Positions 11,375 through 23,874 of a stretch of DNA of 64,000 nt are shown here, one piece after another; position 1 is the stretch's first letter; the number at the start of each line of letters is the position of its first letter. Source of the DNA: Ehretia macrophylla (lineage: Eukaryota > Streptophyta > Magnoliopsida > Boraginales > Ehretiaceae); assembly GCA_037974665.1 (NCBI GenBank), contig CM075775.1, positions 64,164,644 to 64,228,643 of the forward strand, in the 5' to 3' direction. Position numbers and translations under genes: made by a program. Below the pieces are notes generated by a model that saw only the letters and a list, made by a program, of their open reading frames with translations, was not told where the DNA came from and did not search any database.

Positions 11375-11933
11375 CCTTTTCAATTTTTTTTTGCCCTGGT
11401 TAGGGTTGCAAAGATACTTTATCCACCAAATTTCTATTACTGAATCCCACTGTACCTTGGGCAAGACAACTTTGCCTCACGTAAAGTAGGGCCCGCAAAC
11501 CGAGGTCGTAGGGCTTATGACTAGGTCTCCGTCGCTCCGGTACCCGTAACTTTTGATCTGTAAGGACTTACGTGGTGCACAGCCTACAATTGGAAAGCTC
11601 TCCAAGAGCTCTTTGACAGAGGCAGCAAGCTTGCTTGCTCTGCCCATTATTGGAGCCTAAAATCGAACGTTTTCATCAGTTTCCTGCCACTTTTCTTCTT
11701 TTGCTCTGTTTTTCCATCTCGGATCGTACGTCGTGAGCTGTTAAAAGGACGACAACATTACTCGCGGGACATTAGAGGGCCCTACAACGCGTCGATATCA
11801 CGTCTTGTGAGGATGCTGCGTTGTTGAAGCGGATGGGTTGTCGTTAAGCCTATTGGGCCTTTTGAATGGGCCATAGCTCTACGCTGGGACTGTGAACCGT
11901 TAACACATAAAGGAAATGTGACCTCAACATGAC

Positions 11934-12052
11934 GAGTGCGATCATACCTGCACTAATGCACCGGATCCCATCAGAACTCCAAAGTTAAGCGTGCTTGGGC
12001 GAGAATAGTATTACAATGGGTGACCCCTTGGGATGTCCTCGTGTTGCACCCT
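11934..12052 (+). rRNA. 5S rRNA: 5S rRNA gene copy
   Basis: G2A, A16T, G48A, G72A, C78T, G81C, G82A, C95T, A101T, C119T. Its spacer carries the 21-bp tandem rearrangement at 12326-12364. Confidence 0.94.
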
Positions 12053-12325
12053 CCTTTTCGATTTTTTTTGCCCTGGTTAGGGTTGCCAAGACACTTTATC
12101 CACCAAATTTCTATTACTGAATCCCACGGCACCTTGGTCAAGACAACTTCGCTTCACGTAGAGGCTGGGCTCGTAAACCGAGGGCGTAGGGCTTATGACC
12201 AAGTCTCCGTCGCTCCGGTGCCCATAACTTTTGATCCGTAAGGACTTACCTGGCGTACAGCCTACCGTTGGAAAGCTCTCTGAGAGCTCTACGACGGAGG
12301 CAGCCAGCTTGCTCCTTGTGCCCAT

Positions 12326-12364
12326 TTTTCATCCACTTTTCATCAATTTTCATCCACTTTTCAT
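12326..12364 (+). repeat. Local 21-bp tandem duplication in spacer
   Basis: TTTTCATCCACTTTTCAT occurs at 12326-12343 and 12347-12364 and replaces the usual GGAGCCCAAAATCGAACG stretch. Together these make a 667-bp unit. Seen in no other spacer here. Confidence 0.85.
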
Positions 12365-12600
12365 ATTTTGCTCTATTTTTTCATCTCGGATCGTAAGTCC
12401 TGAGCTGTTAAAGAGATGACAGCGTTACTCGCGGGATATTAGAGGGCCCTACAACGCGTCGATATCACGTCTTGCGAGGATGCTGCGTTGGGGAAGAGGA
12501 TCGGTTGGCATTTAGGCCATTGGGCCCCTTGCGTGTGCAATCTCTATAGGTTGGGACTGTGAATCGTTAAAACATAAAGGAATTGTGCCCTCAACATGGT

Positions 12601-12719
12601 GGGTGCGATCATACCAGCACTAATGCACGGGATCCCAACAGAACTCCGAAGTTAAGCGTGCTTGGGCGAGAGTAGTACTAGGATAGGTGACCCCCTGGGA
12701 AGTCCTCGTGTTGCACCCC
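12601..12719 (+). rRNA. 5S rRNA: 5S rRNA gene copy, near consensus
   Basis: Only C29G, T38A, G85A; A box and intermediate element intact. Confidence 0.97.
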
Positions 12720-13278
12720 CCTTTTCAATTTTTTTTGCCCTGGTTAGGGTTGCCAAGATACTTTATCCACCAAATTTCTATTACCGAATCCCACGGCACC
12801 TTGGGCAAGACAACTTCGCTTCACGTAGAGGCTGGGCCTGCAAACTGAGGGCGTAGGGCTTATGACCAGGTCTCCGTCGCTCCGGTGCCCATAACTTTGG
12901 ATCCGTAAGGACTTACGTGGCGCACATCATATTGTTGGAAAGCTCTCCGAGAGATCTACGACGAAGGCAGCTAGCCTGCTCACTGTGCCCATTTTTGGAG
13001 CCCAAAATCGAACGTTTTCAGCAGTTTTCGTCCACTTTTCTTCTTTTGCTCTGTTTGTCCGTCCCGGATCGTACGTCGTGAGCTGTTAAAGGGGCGACAA
13101 CGTTACTCGCTAGACATTAGAGGGCCCTACAACGCATCGATATCACGTCTTGCGAGGATGCTGTGTTGTTGAAGTGGATGGGTTGTCGTTAAGCCTATTG
13201 GACCTTTTCAATGGGCCATCTCTCTGGGCTGGGACTGTGAACCGTTAACACATAAAAGAATTGTGCCCTCAACATGGC

Positions 13279-13398
13279 GGCTGCGATCATACCATCACTA
13301 ATGTACTGGATCCCAATCAGAACTCCGAATTTAAGCATGCTTGGGCGTGAGTAGTACTAGGATGGGTTACCTCCTGGGAAGTCCTCGTGTCGCACCCC
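13279..13398 (+). rRNA. 5S rRNA: 5S rRNA gene copy, 120-nt lineage
   Basis: G3C, G17T, C26T, C29T, +A37, G51T, G58A, A69T, G89T, C93T, T112C. Opens the region rich in the 120-nt lineage. The spacer lacks about 14 bp (GAGCTATTTTACTCG near 13760), giving a 665-bp unit. Confidence 0.94.
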
Positions 13399-13943
13399 CC
13401 TTTTCAAATTTTTTTTTCTCTGGTTAGGGTTGCCAACATACTTTATCCACCAAATTTCTATTCCCGATTCCCACGGAACCTTGGGCAAGACAACTTCGCT
13501 TCACGTAAAGGCAGGTCCCGTAAACCGAGGGCGTAGAGCTTGTGACCAGGTCTCCGTCGCTCCGGTGCTCATAACTTTTGATACGTAAGGACATATGCGG
13601 CGCACAGCATACAGTTGGAAAGCTCTCCGAGAGCTCTACGACAGAGGCAGCTATCCTGCTCGCTGTGCCCTATTTGGGAGCCCAAAATCGAATGTTTTCA
13701 TTAGTTTTCGGCCACTTTTCTTCTTTTGCTCTGTTTGCCCGACGCGGATCGTATGTCGTGAGCTATTTTACTCGTGGGACATTAAAGGGCCCCACAACGT
13801 GTATATATCACATCTGGTGAGGATGCTGCGTTGTTGAAGCGGATGGGTTGTCGTTAAGCTCATTGGGCCTTTTGAATGGACCATCTCTCTAGGTTGGGAC
13901 TGTGAACCGTTAACACATAAAGGAATTGTGCCCTCAACATGAC

Positions 13944-14062
13944 TGGTGCGATCATACCAGCACTAATGAACCGGATCCCATCAGAACTCCGAACTTAAGC
14001 ATGCTTGAGCGAGAGTAGTACTAGGATGGGTGACCCCCTGGGAAGTCCTCGTGTTGCACCCC
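13944..14062 (+). rRNA. 5S rRNA: 5S rRNA gene copy
   Basis: G1T, C26A, G51C, G58A, G65A. Confidence 0.96.
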
Positions 14063-14620
14063 CCTTTTCAATTTTTTTTGCCCTGGTTAGGGTCCTAAGA
14101 TACTTTATCCACCAAATTTCTATTACCGAATCCCAAGGCACCTTGGGCAAAACAACTTCGCCTCACGTAGAGGCTGGGCCCGAAAACCGAGGGCGTAGGG
14201 TTTGTGACCAAGTCACCGTCGCTCCGGTGTCCATATCTTTTGATCCGTAAGGACTTACGCGGCGCACAGCCTACCGTTGGAAAGCTCTCCGAGAGCTCTA
14301 CGACGAAGGAAGTTAGCCTGCTTGCTTTGCCAATTTTTGGAGATCAAAATCGAACGTTTTCATCATTTTTTGGAAACTTTTCTTCTTTTGCTCTGTTTGT
14401 CTGACGCAGATCGTATGTCGTGAGCTATTAAAAGGATGACAACGTTACTTGCGGGACATTAGAGTGCCCTATAATGCGTCGATATCACGTCTTGCGAGGA
14501 TACTGCGTTGCTGAAGCAGATGGGTTGTCATTAAGCCCATTGGACCTTTTGAATGGGCCATCTCTCTAGGTTGGGACTGTGAACCGTTAACACATAAAGG
14601 AATTGTGCCCTCAACATGAC

Positions 14621-14740
14621 GGGTGCGATCATACCAGCACTAATGCACCGGATCCCAATCAGAACTCCGAATTTAAGCGTGCTTGGGCGAGAGTAGCACT
14701 TGGATGCGTGACCCCCTGGCAAGTCCTCGTGTTGCACCCC
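14621..14740 (+). rRNA. 5S rRNA: 5S rRNA gene copy, 120-nt lineage
   Basis: +A37, G51T, T76C, A80T, G86C, G99C, followed by a type B spacer. Confidence 0.95.
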
Positions 14741-15299
14741 CTTTTTCAATTTTTTTTTCCCTGGTTAGGGTTGCCAAGATACTTTATCCACCAAATTTCT
14801 ATTACCGAATCCCACGGCACCTTGGGCAAGACAACTTCGCTTCACGTAGTGGCTAGGCCCGCAAACCGAGGGTGTAGAGCTTGTGACTAGGTCTCCGTCG
14901 CTCCGGTGCTCATAACTTTTGATACGAAAGGACTTACGCGGCGCACAGCATACCGTTGGCAAGCTCTCCGAGAGCTCTACGACGGAGGCAGCTAGCCTGC
15001 TCGCTTTGCCCATTTTTGGAGCCTAAAATCGAACGTTTTCAACAGTTTTCGGCACCTTTTCTTCTTTTGCACTATTTTTCTATCCCGAATCGTACGTCGT
15101 GAGCTGTTAAAAGGACGACAACGTTACTCGCGGGACATTAGAGGGCCCTACAACGCGTCGATATCATGTCTTGCGAGGATGCTGCGTTATTGAAGCGGAT
15201 GGGTTGTCGTTAAGCCCATTGGGTCTTTTGAGTGGGCCATCTCTCTAGGCTGCGACTGTGAACCATTAACACATAAAAGAATTGTGCCCTCAACATGAC

Positions 15300-15418
15300 G
15301 GGTGCGATCATACCAGAACTAATGCACCGGATCCCATCAGAACTCCGAAGTTAAGCGTGCTTGGGCGAGAGTAGTACTAGGATATGTGACCCCCTGGGAA
15401 GTCCTCGTGTTGCACCCC
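15300..15418 (+). rRNA. 5S rRNA: 5S rRNA gene copy, near consensus
   Basis: C18A, G85A, G86T. The GATATGTGACC box C is shared only with the copies at 20380 and 21059. Confidence 0.97.
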
Positions 15419-15977
15419 CCTTTTCAATTTTTTTTGCCCTAGTTAAGGTTCCCAAGATGCTTTATCCAGCAAATTTCTATTACCGAATCCCACGGCACCT
15501 TGGGCAAGAGAACTTCGACTCACGTAGAGGCTGGGCCCGCAAACCCAGGGCATAGCGCTTGTGACCAAGTCTCCGTCGCTCCGATGCCCATAACTTTTGA
15601 TCCGTAAGGACTTACACGGAGCACAGTCTACCGTTGGAAAGCTCTCCGAGTGCTCTACGATGCAGGTAGCTAGTCTGCTCGCTGTGCCCATTTTTGGAGC
15701 CCAAAATTGAACATTTTCGTCAGTTTCTGCAAACTTTTCTTCTTTTGCTCTGTTTGTCCGTCCCAGATCGAATGCCGTGAGTTTATAAAAGGACGACAAA
15801 GTTATTCACGGGACATTAGAGGGCCCTAAAATGCATCGATATCACATCTTGCGAGGATGCTGCGTTGTTGAAGATGATGGGTTGTCGTTAAGCCTATTGG
15901 GCCTTTTCAATGGGCCATCGCTCTAGGCTGGGACTGTGAACCGTTAACACATAAAAGAATTGTGACCTCAACATGAC

Positions 15978-16096
15978 GGGTGCGATCATACCAGCAAGAA
16001 TGCACCGGATCCCATAAGAACTCCAAAGTTAAGCATGCTTGGGCGAGAGTAGTACTACGATGGGTAACCCCCTGGGAAGTCCTCGTGTTGCACCCC
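15978..16096 (+). rRNA. 5S rRNA: 5S rRNA gene copy
   Basis: C20A, T21G, C39A, G48A, G58A, G81C, G89A. Confidence 0.95.
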
Positions 16097-16655
16097 CCTT
16101 TTCAATTTTTTTTTGCCTTGGTTAGGCTTCCCAAGATACTTTATCCACCAAATTTCTATTACCGAATCCCACGGCACCATGTGCAAGACAACTTCGCCTC
16201 ACGTAGAGGTTGGGCCCGCAAACGAGGGCGTAGGGCTTGTGACCAAGTCTCCGTCGCTCTGGTGCCCATAACTTTTGATCCGTAAGGACTTACGAAGTGC
16301 ACAGCCTACCGTTGGAAAGCTCTCTGAGAGCTCTACGACGGAGGCAGCTAGCTTGCTCACGGTGCCCATTTTTGGAGCCCAAAATCAAACATTTTCATTG
16401 GTTTCCGGCTACTTTTCTTCTTTTGCTCTGTTTTTCCATCCCGGATCGTACGTCGTGAGCTGTTAAAAGGAAGACAACGTTACTCGCGGGACATTAGAGA
16501 GCCCTACAATGCGTCGATATCACGTCTTGCGAGGATGCTGCGTTGTTGAAGCGGATAGGTTGTCGTTAAGCCCATTGGACCTTTTGAATGGGCCTTATCT
16601 CTAGGCTGGGACTGTGAACTGTTAGCACATAAAGGAATTGTGCCCTCAACATGAC

Positions 16656-16775
16656 GGGTGCGATCATACTAGCACTAATGCACCGGATCCCAATATGAAC
16701 TCCGAATTTAAGCATGCTAGGGTGAGAGTAGTACTAGGATGGGTGACCCCCTGGGAAGTCCTCGTGTTGCGCCCC
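16656..16775 (+). rRNA. 5S rRNA: 5S rRNA gene copy, 120-nt lineage
   Basis: C15T, +A37, C39A, A40T, G51T, G58A, T63A, C67T, A115G. A box heavily changed (ATTTAAGCATGCTAG). Confidence 0.94.
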
Positions 16776-17333
16776 TTTTTCAATTTTTTTTTCCATGGTT
16801 AGGGTTGCCAAGATACTTTATCCACCAAATTTCTATTACCGAATCCCACGGTACCACGGGAAAGACAACTTCGCTTCACGTAGAGGCTGGGCCCGCAAAC
16901 CGAGGGCGTAGAGCTTGTGACCACGTCTCCGTCACTCCGGTGCTCATAGCTTTTGATACGTAAGGACTTACACGGCGCACAGCCTACCGTTGGAAAGCTC
17001 TCCAAGAGCTCTATGACGGAGGCAGTTAGCCTTCTCGTAGTGCTTGTTTTTGGAGCCTAAAATCGAATATTTTCATCAGTTTTCGATCACTTTTCTTCTT
17101 TTGCTATGTTTTTCCATCTCGGATCGTACGTCGTGATCTGTTAAAAGGACGACAACGTTACTCGGGGGACATTAGAGGGCCCTACAACGCGTCGATTTCA
17201 CGTCTCGCGTGGATGCCGCGTTGTTGAAGCGGATTGGTTGTCGTTAAGGCCATTAGGCCTTTTGAATGTGCCATCTCTCTAGGCTGGGACTGTGAACCGT
17301 TAACACATAAAGGAATTGTGCCCTCAACATGAT

Positions 17334-17453
17334 AGGTGCGATCATACCAGTACTAATGCACTGGATCCCAATCAGAACTCGGAAGTTAACCATGCTTGGG
17401 CGAGAGTAGTACTAGGATGGGTGACCCCCTGGGAAGTCCTCGTGTTGTACCCC
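17334..17453 (+). rRNA. 5S rRNA: 5S rRNA gene copy, 120-nt, mosaic
   Basis: G1A, C18T, C29T, +A37, C47G, G56C, G58A, C114T. It has the extra A but keeps G51, so the two marks of the 120-nt lineage are separated; a recombinant or an early branch. Confidence 0.94.
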
Positions 17454-18013
17454 CCTTTTCAATTTTTTTTTTCCCTGGTTAGGGTTGCCAAGATACTTTA
17501 TCCACCAAATTTCTTTTATCGAATCCCACGGCACCTTGGGCAAGACAACTTCACTTCACGTAGAGGCTGGGCCCACAAACCAAGGGCGTAGGGCTTCTGA
17601 CCAAGTTTCCGTCGCTCCGGTGCCCATAACTTTTGATACGTAAGGACCTAAGCGGCGCACAGCCTAGCGTTGGAAAGCTCTCTAAGAGCTCTACGACGGA
17701 GGCAGCCAGCCTGCTCGATGTGCCCATTTTTGGAGCTTAAAATCCAACGTTGTCATCTGTTTCCAGTCGCTTTTCCTCTTTTGCTCTGTTTCTCCGTCCC
17801 GGATCGTACGTCGTGAGTTGTTAAAAGGACGACAATGTTACTCGTGGGACTTTAGTGGGCCCTAAAACGCGTCAATATCACGTCTTGCAAGGATGCTGCG
17901 TTGTTGAAGCGGATGGGTTGTCGTTAAGCCCATTGGACCTTTTGAATGGACCATCTCTGTAGGCTGGGACTGTGAACCGTTAACACATAATGGAATTGTG
18001 CCCTCAACATGAC

Positions 18014-18133
18014 GGGTGTGATCATACCAGCAGTAATGCACCGGATCCCAATCAGAACTCTGAATTTAAGCGTGCTTGGGCGAGAGTAGTACTAGGATGG
18101 GGGACCCCCTAGGAAGTCCTCGTGTTGCACCCC
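18014..18133 (+). rRNA. 5S rRNA: 5S rRNA gene copy, 120-nt lineage
   Basis: C6T, C20G, +A37, C47T, G51T, T88G, G97A. Confidence 0.95.
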
Positions 18134-18691
18134 CCTTTTCAATTTTATTTTCCCTGGTTAGGGTTGCCAAGATACTTTATCCACCAAATTTCTATTACCG
18201 AATCCCACGGCACCTTGGGCAAGACAACTTCGGTTCACGTAGAGGCTGGGCCCGCAAACTGAGGGCGTAGGGCTTGTGACCAGGTCTCCGTCGCTCCGGT
18301 GCCCAAAACTTTTGATCCGTAAGGACTTACGCGGCGCACAGCCTACCGTTGGAAAACTCTCCGAGATCTCTATGACAGAGGCAGCTAGCCTGCTCGCTTT
18401 GCCCCTTTTTAGAGCCCAAAATCGAACGTTTTCATTAGTTTTTGACAACTTTTCTTCTTTTGCTCTGTTTTTCCGTCCCGGATCGTACGTCGTGAGCTGT
18501 TAAAAGGACGACAAAGTTACTCGCGGGACATTAGAGGCCCTACAACGCGTCGATATCACGTCTTGCGAGGATGCTGCTTTGTTGAAGCGAATGGGTTGTC
18601 GTTAAGCCCATTGGGCCTTTTGAATGGGCCATCTCTCTAGGCTGGGACAGTGAACCGTTAACACATAAAGGAATTGTGCCCTCAACATGAC

Positions 18692-18811
18692 AGGTGCGAT
18701 CGTACCAGCACTAATGCACTGGATCCCAATCAGAACTCCGAATTTAAGCATGCTTGGGTGAGAGTAGCACAAGGATGGGTAACCCCCTGGGAAGTCCTCG
18801 TGTTGCACCCC
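18692..18811 (+). rRNA. 5S rRNA: 5S rRNA gene copy, 120-nt lineage
   Basis: G1A, A11G, C29T, +A37, G51T, G58A, C67T, T76C, T79A, G89A. Confidence 0.94.
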
Positions 18812-19370
18812 CGTTTTCAAATTTTTTTTCCCTGGTTAGGGTTGCCAAGATACTTTATCCACCAAATTTCTATTGATGAATCCCACGGCCCCTTGGGCAA
18901 GAAAACTTCGCTTCATGTAGAGGCTGGACCCGCAAACCGAGGGCGTAGAGCTTGTGACCAGGTCTCCGTCGCTCCGGTGCTCATAACTTTTGATACATAA
19001 GGACTTACGCGGCAGACAGCATACTGTTGGAAAGCTCTACGAGAGCTCTACGACGAAGGCAGCAAGCTTGCTCGTTGTGCCCATTTTTGGATCCCAAAAT
19101 CCTCCGTTTTCATCAGTTTTCGGCCACTTTTCTTCTTTAGCTCTATTTTTTCGTCCCGGATCGTACGTCGTGAGCTGTTAAAAGGATGACAAAGTTACTC
19201 GCGGGACGTTAGAGGGCCCTACAACGCGTCGATATCACGTCTTGCGAGGATGCTGCGTTGTTGAAGCGGATGGGTTATCGTTAAGCCCATTGGACCGTTT
19301 GAATAAGCCATCTCTCTAGGCTGGGACTGTGAACCGTTAACACATAAAAGAATTGTGCCCTCAACATGAC

Positions 19371-19490
19371 GGGTGCGATCATAGCAGCACAAATGCACCG
19401 GATCCCAATCAGAACTCCGAATTTAAGCGTGCTTGGGCGAGAGTAGTACTAGGATGGGTGACCCCCTGGGAAGTCCTCGTGTTGCACCCC
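19371..19490 (+). rRNA. 5S rRNA: 5S rRNA gene copy, 120-nt lineage
   Basis: C14G, T21A, +A37, G51T: the least diverged member of this lineage. It is the last gene before the gene-less composite spacer. Confidence 0.96.
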
Positions 19491-20379
19491 CCTTTTCAAT
19501 TTTTTTTTTCCCTGGTTAGGGTTCCCAATATACTTTATCCACAAAATTTCTATTATCGAATCCCACGGCACCTTGGGCAAGACAACTTCGCTTCACGTAG
19601 AGGCTGGGCCCGCAAACCGATTGCGTAGAGCTTTTGACCAGGTCTCCGTCGCTCTGGTACTCTTAACTTTTGATGCGTAAGGACTTACGCGGTGCACAGC
19701 ATACCGTTGGAAAGCTCTCCGAGAGCTCTACGACGGAGGCAGGAAGCCTGCTTGCTGTGCCTGTTTTTGGAGCCCAAAATTGATCGTTTTCATCAGTTTT
19801 CTGACACTTTTCTTCTTTTGCTCTGTTTTTCCGTCCTAGATCGTACGTCGTGAGTTGTTAAAAGGATGACAAAGTTACTCGCGGGACATAAGAGGGCCCT
19901 ACAACGTATTGATATCACGTCTTACGAGGATGCTGGGCCTGAAAACCGAGGGCGTAGGGCTTGTGACCAAGTCTCCGTCACTCCGGTGTCCATAACTTTT
20001 GATCCGTAATGACTTACGCAGCGCACAACCTACCGTTGGAAAGCTCTTCGAGAGCTCTACGACAAAGGCAACTGGCCTGCTCGCTATGCCAATTTTTGGA
20101 GCCCAAAATCGAACGTTTTCATCAATTTTCTGCCACTTTTCTTCTTTTGCTATATTTTTCCGTAGCGGATCATACGTCGTGGGCTATTAAAAGGACGACA
20201 ACGTTACTCGCGGGACATCAGAGGGCCCTCCAATGCGTCGATATCACGTCTTGTGAGGATGCTACGTTATTGAAGCAGATGGGTTGTCGTTAAGCCCATT
20301 GGACCTTTTGAATGGGCCATCTCTCTAGGCTGGGACTATGAACCATTAACACATAAAGGAATTGTGCCCTCAACATGAC
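19491..20379 (+). repeat. Gene-less composite spacer (5S gene deleted)
   Basis: 889 bp without a gene. The first spacer runs normally to GAGGATGCTG, then passes at 19932-19935 (GCTG) straight into the mid-part of the next spacer (GGGCCTGAAAACCGAGG). About 350 bp are lost: the upstream promoter, the whole 5S gene, the terminator and the 5' part of the spacer. GCTG is present at both ends in normal units, so this is a microhomology deletion. Confidence 0.92.
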
Positions 20380-20498
20380 GGGTGCGATCATACTAGCACT
20401 AATGCACCGGATCCCATCAGAACTCCGAAGTTAAGAGTGCTTGGGCGAGAGTAGTACTAAGATATGTGACCCCCTGGGAAGTCCTCATGTTGCACCCC
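20380..20498 (+). rRNA. 5S rRNA: 5S rRNA gene copy
   Basis: C15T, C57A, G81A, G85A, G86T, G108A; GATATGTGACC type. Confidence 0.96.
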
Positions 20499-21058
20499 CC
20501 CTTTTCAATTTTTTTTGCCCTGGTTAAAGTTCCCAAGATACTTTATCCACCAAATTTCTATTACCGAATCCGATGGCACCTTGGGCAAGACAACTTCGCC
20601 TCACGTAGAGGCTGGGCCCGTAAACCGAGGGTGTAGGGCTTGTGACCAAGTGTCCGTCGCTTCGGTGCCCATAACTTTTGATCCGTACGGATTTACGCGG
20701 CGTACAGTCTACCGTTGGAAAGCTCTCCGAGTGCACTACGACGAAGGTAGCTAGCCTGCTCGCTGTGCCCATTTTTGGAGCCCAAAATCGAATGTTTTCG
20801 TCAGTTTTCGACCACTTTTCTTCTTTTGCTCTGCTGGTCCGTCCCGGATCGTACGTCGTGAGTTGTTAAAAGGACGACAATGTTACTCGTCGGATATTAG
20901 AGGGCCCTATACCGCATCGATATCACGTCTTGCGAGGATGCTACATTGTTTAAGAGGATGGGTTGTCGTTAAGCTTATTGGGCCTTTTCAATGGGCCATC
21001 GCTCTAGGCTAGGACTGTGAACCGTTAACACATAAAGGAATTGTGACCTCAACATGAC

Positions 21059-21177
21059 AGGTGCGATCATACCAGCACTAATGCACCGGATCCCATTAGA
21101 ACTCCGAAGTTAAGCGTGCTTGGGCGAGAGTAGTACTAGGATATGTGACCCCCTGGGAAGTCCTCGTGTTGCACCCT
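21059..21177 (+). rRNA. 5S rRNA: 5S rRNA gene copy
   Basis: G1A, C39T, G85A, G86T, C119T; GATATGTGACC type, adjacent sister of the copy at 20380. Confidence 0.96.
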
Positions 21178-21736
21178 CCGTTTTAATTTTTTTTGCCCTG
21201 GTTAGGGTTGCCAAGATACTTTATCCACCAAATTTCTATTACAGAATCCCACGGCACATTGGGCAAGACAAGTTCGCTTCACGTAGAGGCTGGGTCCGCA
21301 AACCGAGGGCGTAGGGCTTGTGACCAAGTCTCCGTCGCTCCGGTGCCCATAACTTTTGATCCGTATGGACTTACGCGGTGCACAACCTACCGTTGGAAAG
21401 CCCTCCGAGAGCTCTACGACGGAGGTAGCTAGCCTGCTCGCTATGCCCATTTTTGGAGCCCAAAATCGAACATTTTCATCAGTTTTCGGCCACTTTTCTT
21501 CTTTTGCTCTGTTTGTCCGTCCCGGATCGTATGTCGTGAGCTGTTAATAGGACAACAACGTTACTCACCGGACATTAGAGGGCCCTACAATGTGTCGAAA
21601 TCGCGTCTTGCGAGGATGCTGCGTTGTTGAAGCAGATGGGTTGTCGTTAAGCCCATTGGGCCTTTTGAATGGGCCATCTCTCTAGGCTGGGACTGTGAAC
21701 CGTTAACACATAAAGGAATTGTGCCCTCAACGTGAC

Positions 21737-21855
21737 AGGTACGATTATACCAGCACTAAAGCACCCGATCCCATCAGAACTTCGAAGTTAAGCGTGCTTG
21801 GGCGAGAGTAGTACTAGGATAGGTGACCCCTTGGGAAGTCCTCATGTTGCACCCC
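21737..21855 (+). rRNA. 5S rRNA: 5S rRNA gene copy
   Basis: G1A, G5A, C10T, T24A, G30C, C46T, G85A, C95T, G108A. Confidence 0.95.
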
Positions 21856-22414
21856 CCTTTTGAATTTTTTTTGCCCTGGTAAGGGTTCCCAAGATACTTT
21901 ATCCACCAAATTTCCATTACCGAATCTCACGGCACCTTGGGCAAGACAACTTCGCCTCACATAGAGGCTGGGCCCGCAAACCGAGGGCGTAGGGCTGGTG
22001 ACCAAGTCTCCGTCGCTCCGGTGCCCATAACTTTTGATCCGCAAGGACTTACGCGGTGCACAGCATACCATTGGAAAGCTCTCCGAGAGCTCTACAACGT
22101 AGGCAGCTAGCCTGCTCGTTGTGCCCATTTTTGGAGCCCAAAATCGAATGTTTTCATCAGTTTTCGGCCACTTTTCTTCTTTTGCTCTGTTTGTCCGTCC
22201 TAGATTGCACGTCGGGAGTTGTTAAAAGGATGACAACGTTACTCGCGGGACATTAGATGGCCCTACAACGCGTCGATATCTCGTCTTGCGAGGTTGCTGC
22301 GTTGTTGAAGCGGGTGGGTTGTCGTTAAGCCCATTGGACCTTTTGAATGGGCCATCTCTCTAGGCTGGGACTGTGAACCGTTAACACATAAAGGAATTGT
22401 GCTCTCAACATGAT

Positions 22415-22534
22415 GGGTGTGATCGTACTAGCCCTAATGCACCGAATCCCAATCAGAACTCCGAATTTAAGCGTGCTTGGGCAAGAGTAGTACTAGGATG
22501 GATGACCCCCTGGGAAGTCCTCGTGTTGCACCCC
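22415..22534 (+). rRNA. 5S rRNA: 5S rRNA gene copy, 120-nt lineage
   Basis: C6T, A11G, C15T, A19C, G31A, +A37, G51T, G68A, G87A. T instead of C at -1. Confidence 0.94.
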
Positions 22535-23092
22535 CCTTTTGAATTTTTTTTTCCCTGCTTAGGGTTGCCAAGATACTTTATCCACCAAATTTCTATTACC
22601 GAATACCACTTCACCTTGGGCAAGACAACTTCGCTTCACGTAGAGGTTGGGCCCGCAAACCGAGGGCGTAGCGCTTCTGACAAGGTCTCCGTCGCTCCGG
22701 TGCTCATAACTTTTGATACGTAAGGACTTACGCAGCGTACAGCATACCGTTGGAAAGCTCTGTGAGAGCTCTACGACGGAGGCAGCCAGCCTGCTTACTG
22801 TGCCCTTTTTGGAGCCTAAAATCGAACGTTTTCATTAGTTTCTGGCCATTTTTCTTCATTTGCCCTGTTTTTCCGTCCCGGATTGAACGTCGTGAGTTGT
22901 TAAAAGGACGACAACGTTACTCGCTGGACATTAGAGGTCCCTACAACGCGTCGATATCACGTCTTGCGAGGATGTTGTGTTGTCGAAGCGGATGGGTTGT
23001 CGTTAAGCCTATTGGGCCTTTTGAATGGGCCACCGCTCTAGTCTGGGACTGTGAACCGTTAACACATACAGGAATTGTGACCTCAACATGAT

Positions 23093-23211
23093 GGGTGCGA
23101 TCATACCAACACTAATGCACCGGATCCCATTAGAACTCCGAAGTTAAGCGTGCTTGGGCGAGAGTAGTACTACGATGGGTGACCCCTTGGGAAGTCCTTG
23201 TGTTGCACCCT
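23093..23211 (+). rRNA. 5S rRNA: 5S rRNA gene copy
   Basis: G17A, C39T, G81C, C95T, C107T, C119T; T at -1. The spacer lost 15 bp at the palindrome (TCTCCGAGGCAGC near 23437), giving a 663-bp unit. Confidence 0.96.
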
Positions 23212-23755
23212 CATTTTCAATTTTTTTTGCCCTGGTTAGGGTTGCCAAGATACTTTATCCACCAAATTTCTATTACCGAATCCCACGGCATCTTGGGCAA
23301 TACAACTTCGCTTCACGTAGAGGCTGGGCCCGCAAACCGAGGACGTAGCGCTTGTGACCAAGTCTCCGTCGCTCCGGAGCCCATAACTTTTGATCTGTAT
23401 GGACTTACGTGGCGCACAGCCTACCATTGGAAACTTCTCCGAGGCAGCTAGCTTGCTCGCTGTGCCCATTTTTGGAACCCACAATCGAACGTTTCCATTA
23501 GTTTCAGGCCACTTTTCTTCTTTTCCTCTTTTTTTCCATCCGGGATCGTACGTCATGAGCTGTTAAAAGGACGACAACGTTACTCGCGGGACATTAGAGG
23601 GCCCTACAACGCGTCGATATCACGTCTTTCGAGGATGCTGCTTTGTTGAAGCGGATGGGTTGTCGTTAAGCCCATTGGCCCTTTTGAATGGGCCATCTCT
23701 CTAGGCTGGGACTGTGAACTGTTAACACATAAAGGAGTTGTGCCCTCAACATGAA

Positions 23756-23874
23756 GGGTGCGATCATACTAGCACTAATGCACAGGATCCCATCAGAACT
23801 CCGAAGTTAAGCGTGCTTGGTCGAGAGTAGTACTAGGATGGGTGATCCCCTGGGAAGTCCACGTGTTGCACCCC
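23756..23874 (+). rRNA. 5S rRNA: 5S rRNA gene copy
   Basis: C15T, C29A, G66T, C91T, T106A; A at -1. Confidence 0.96.
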
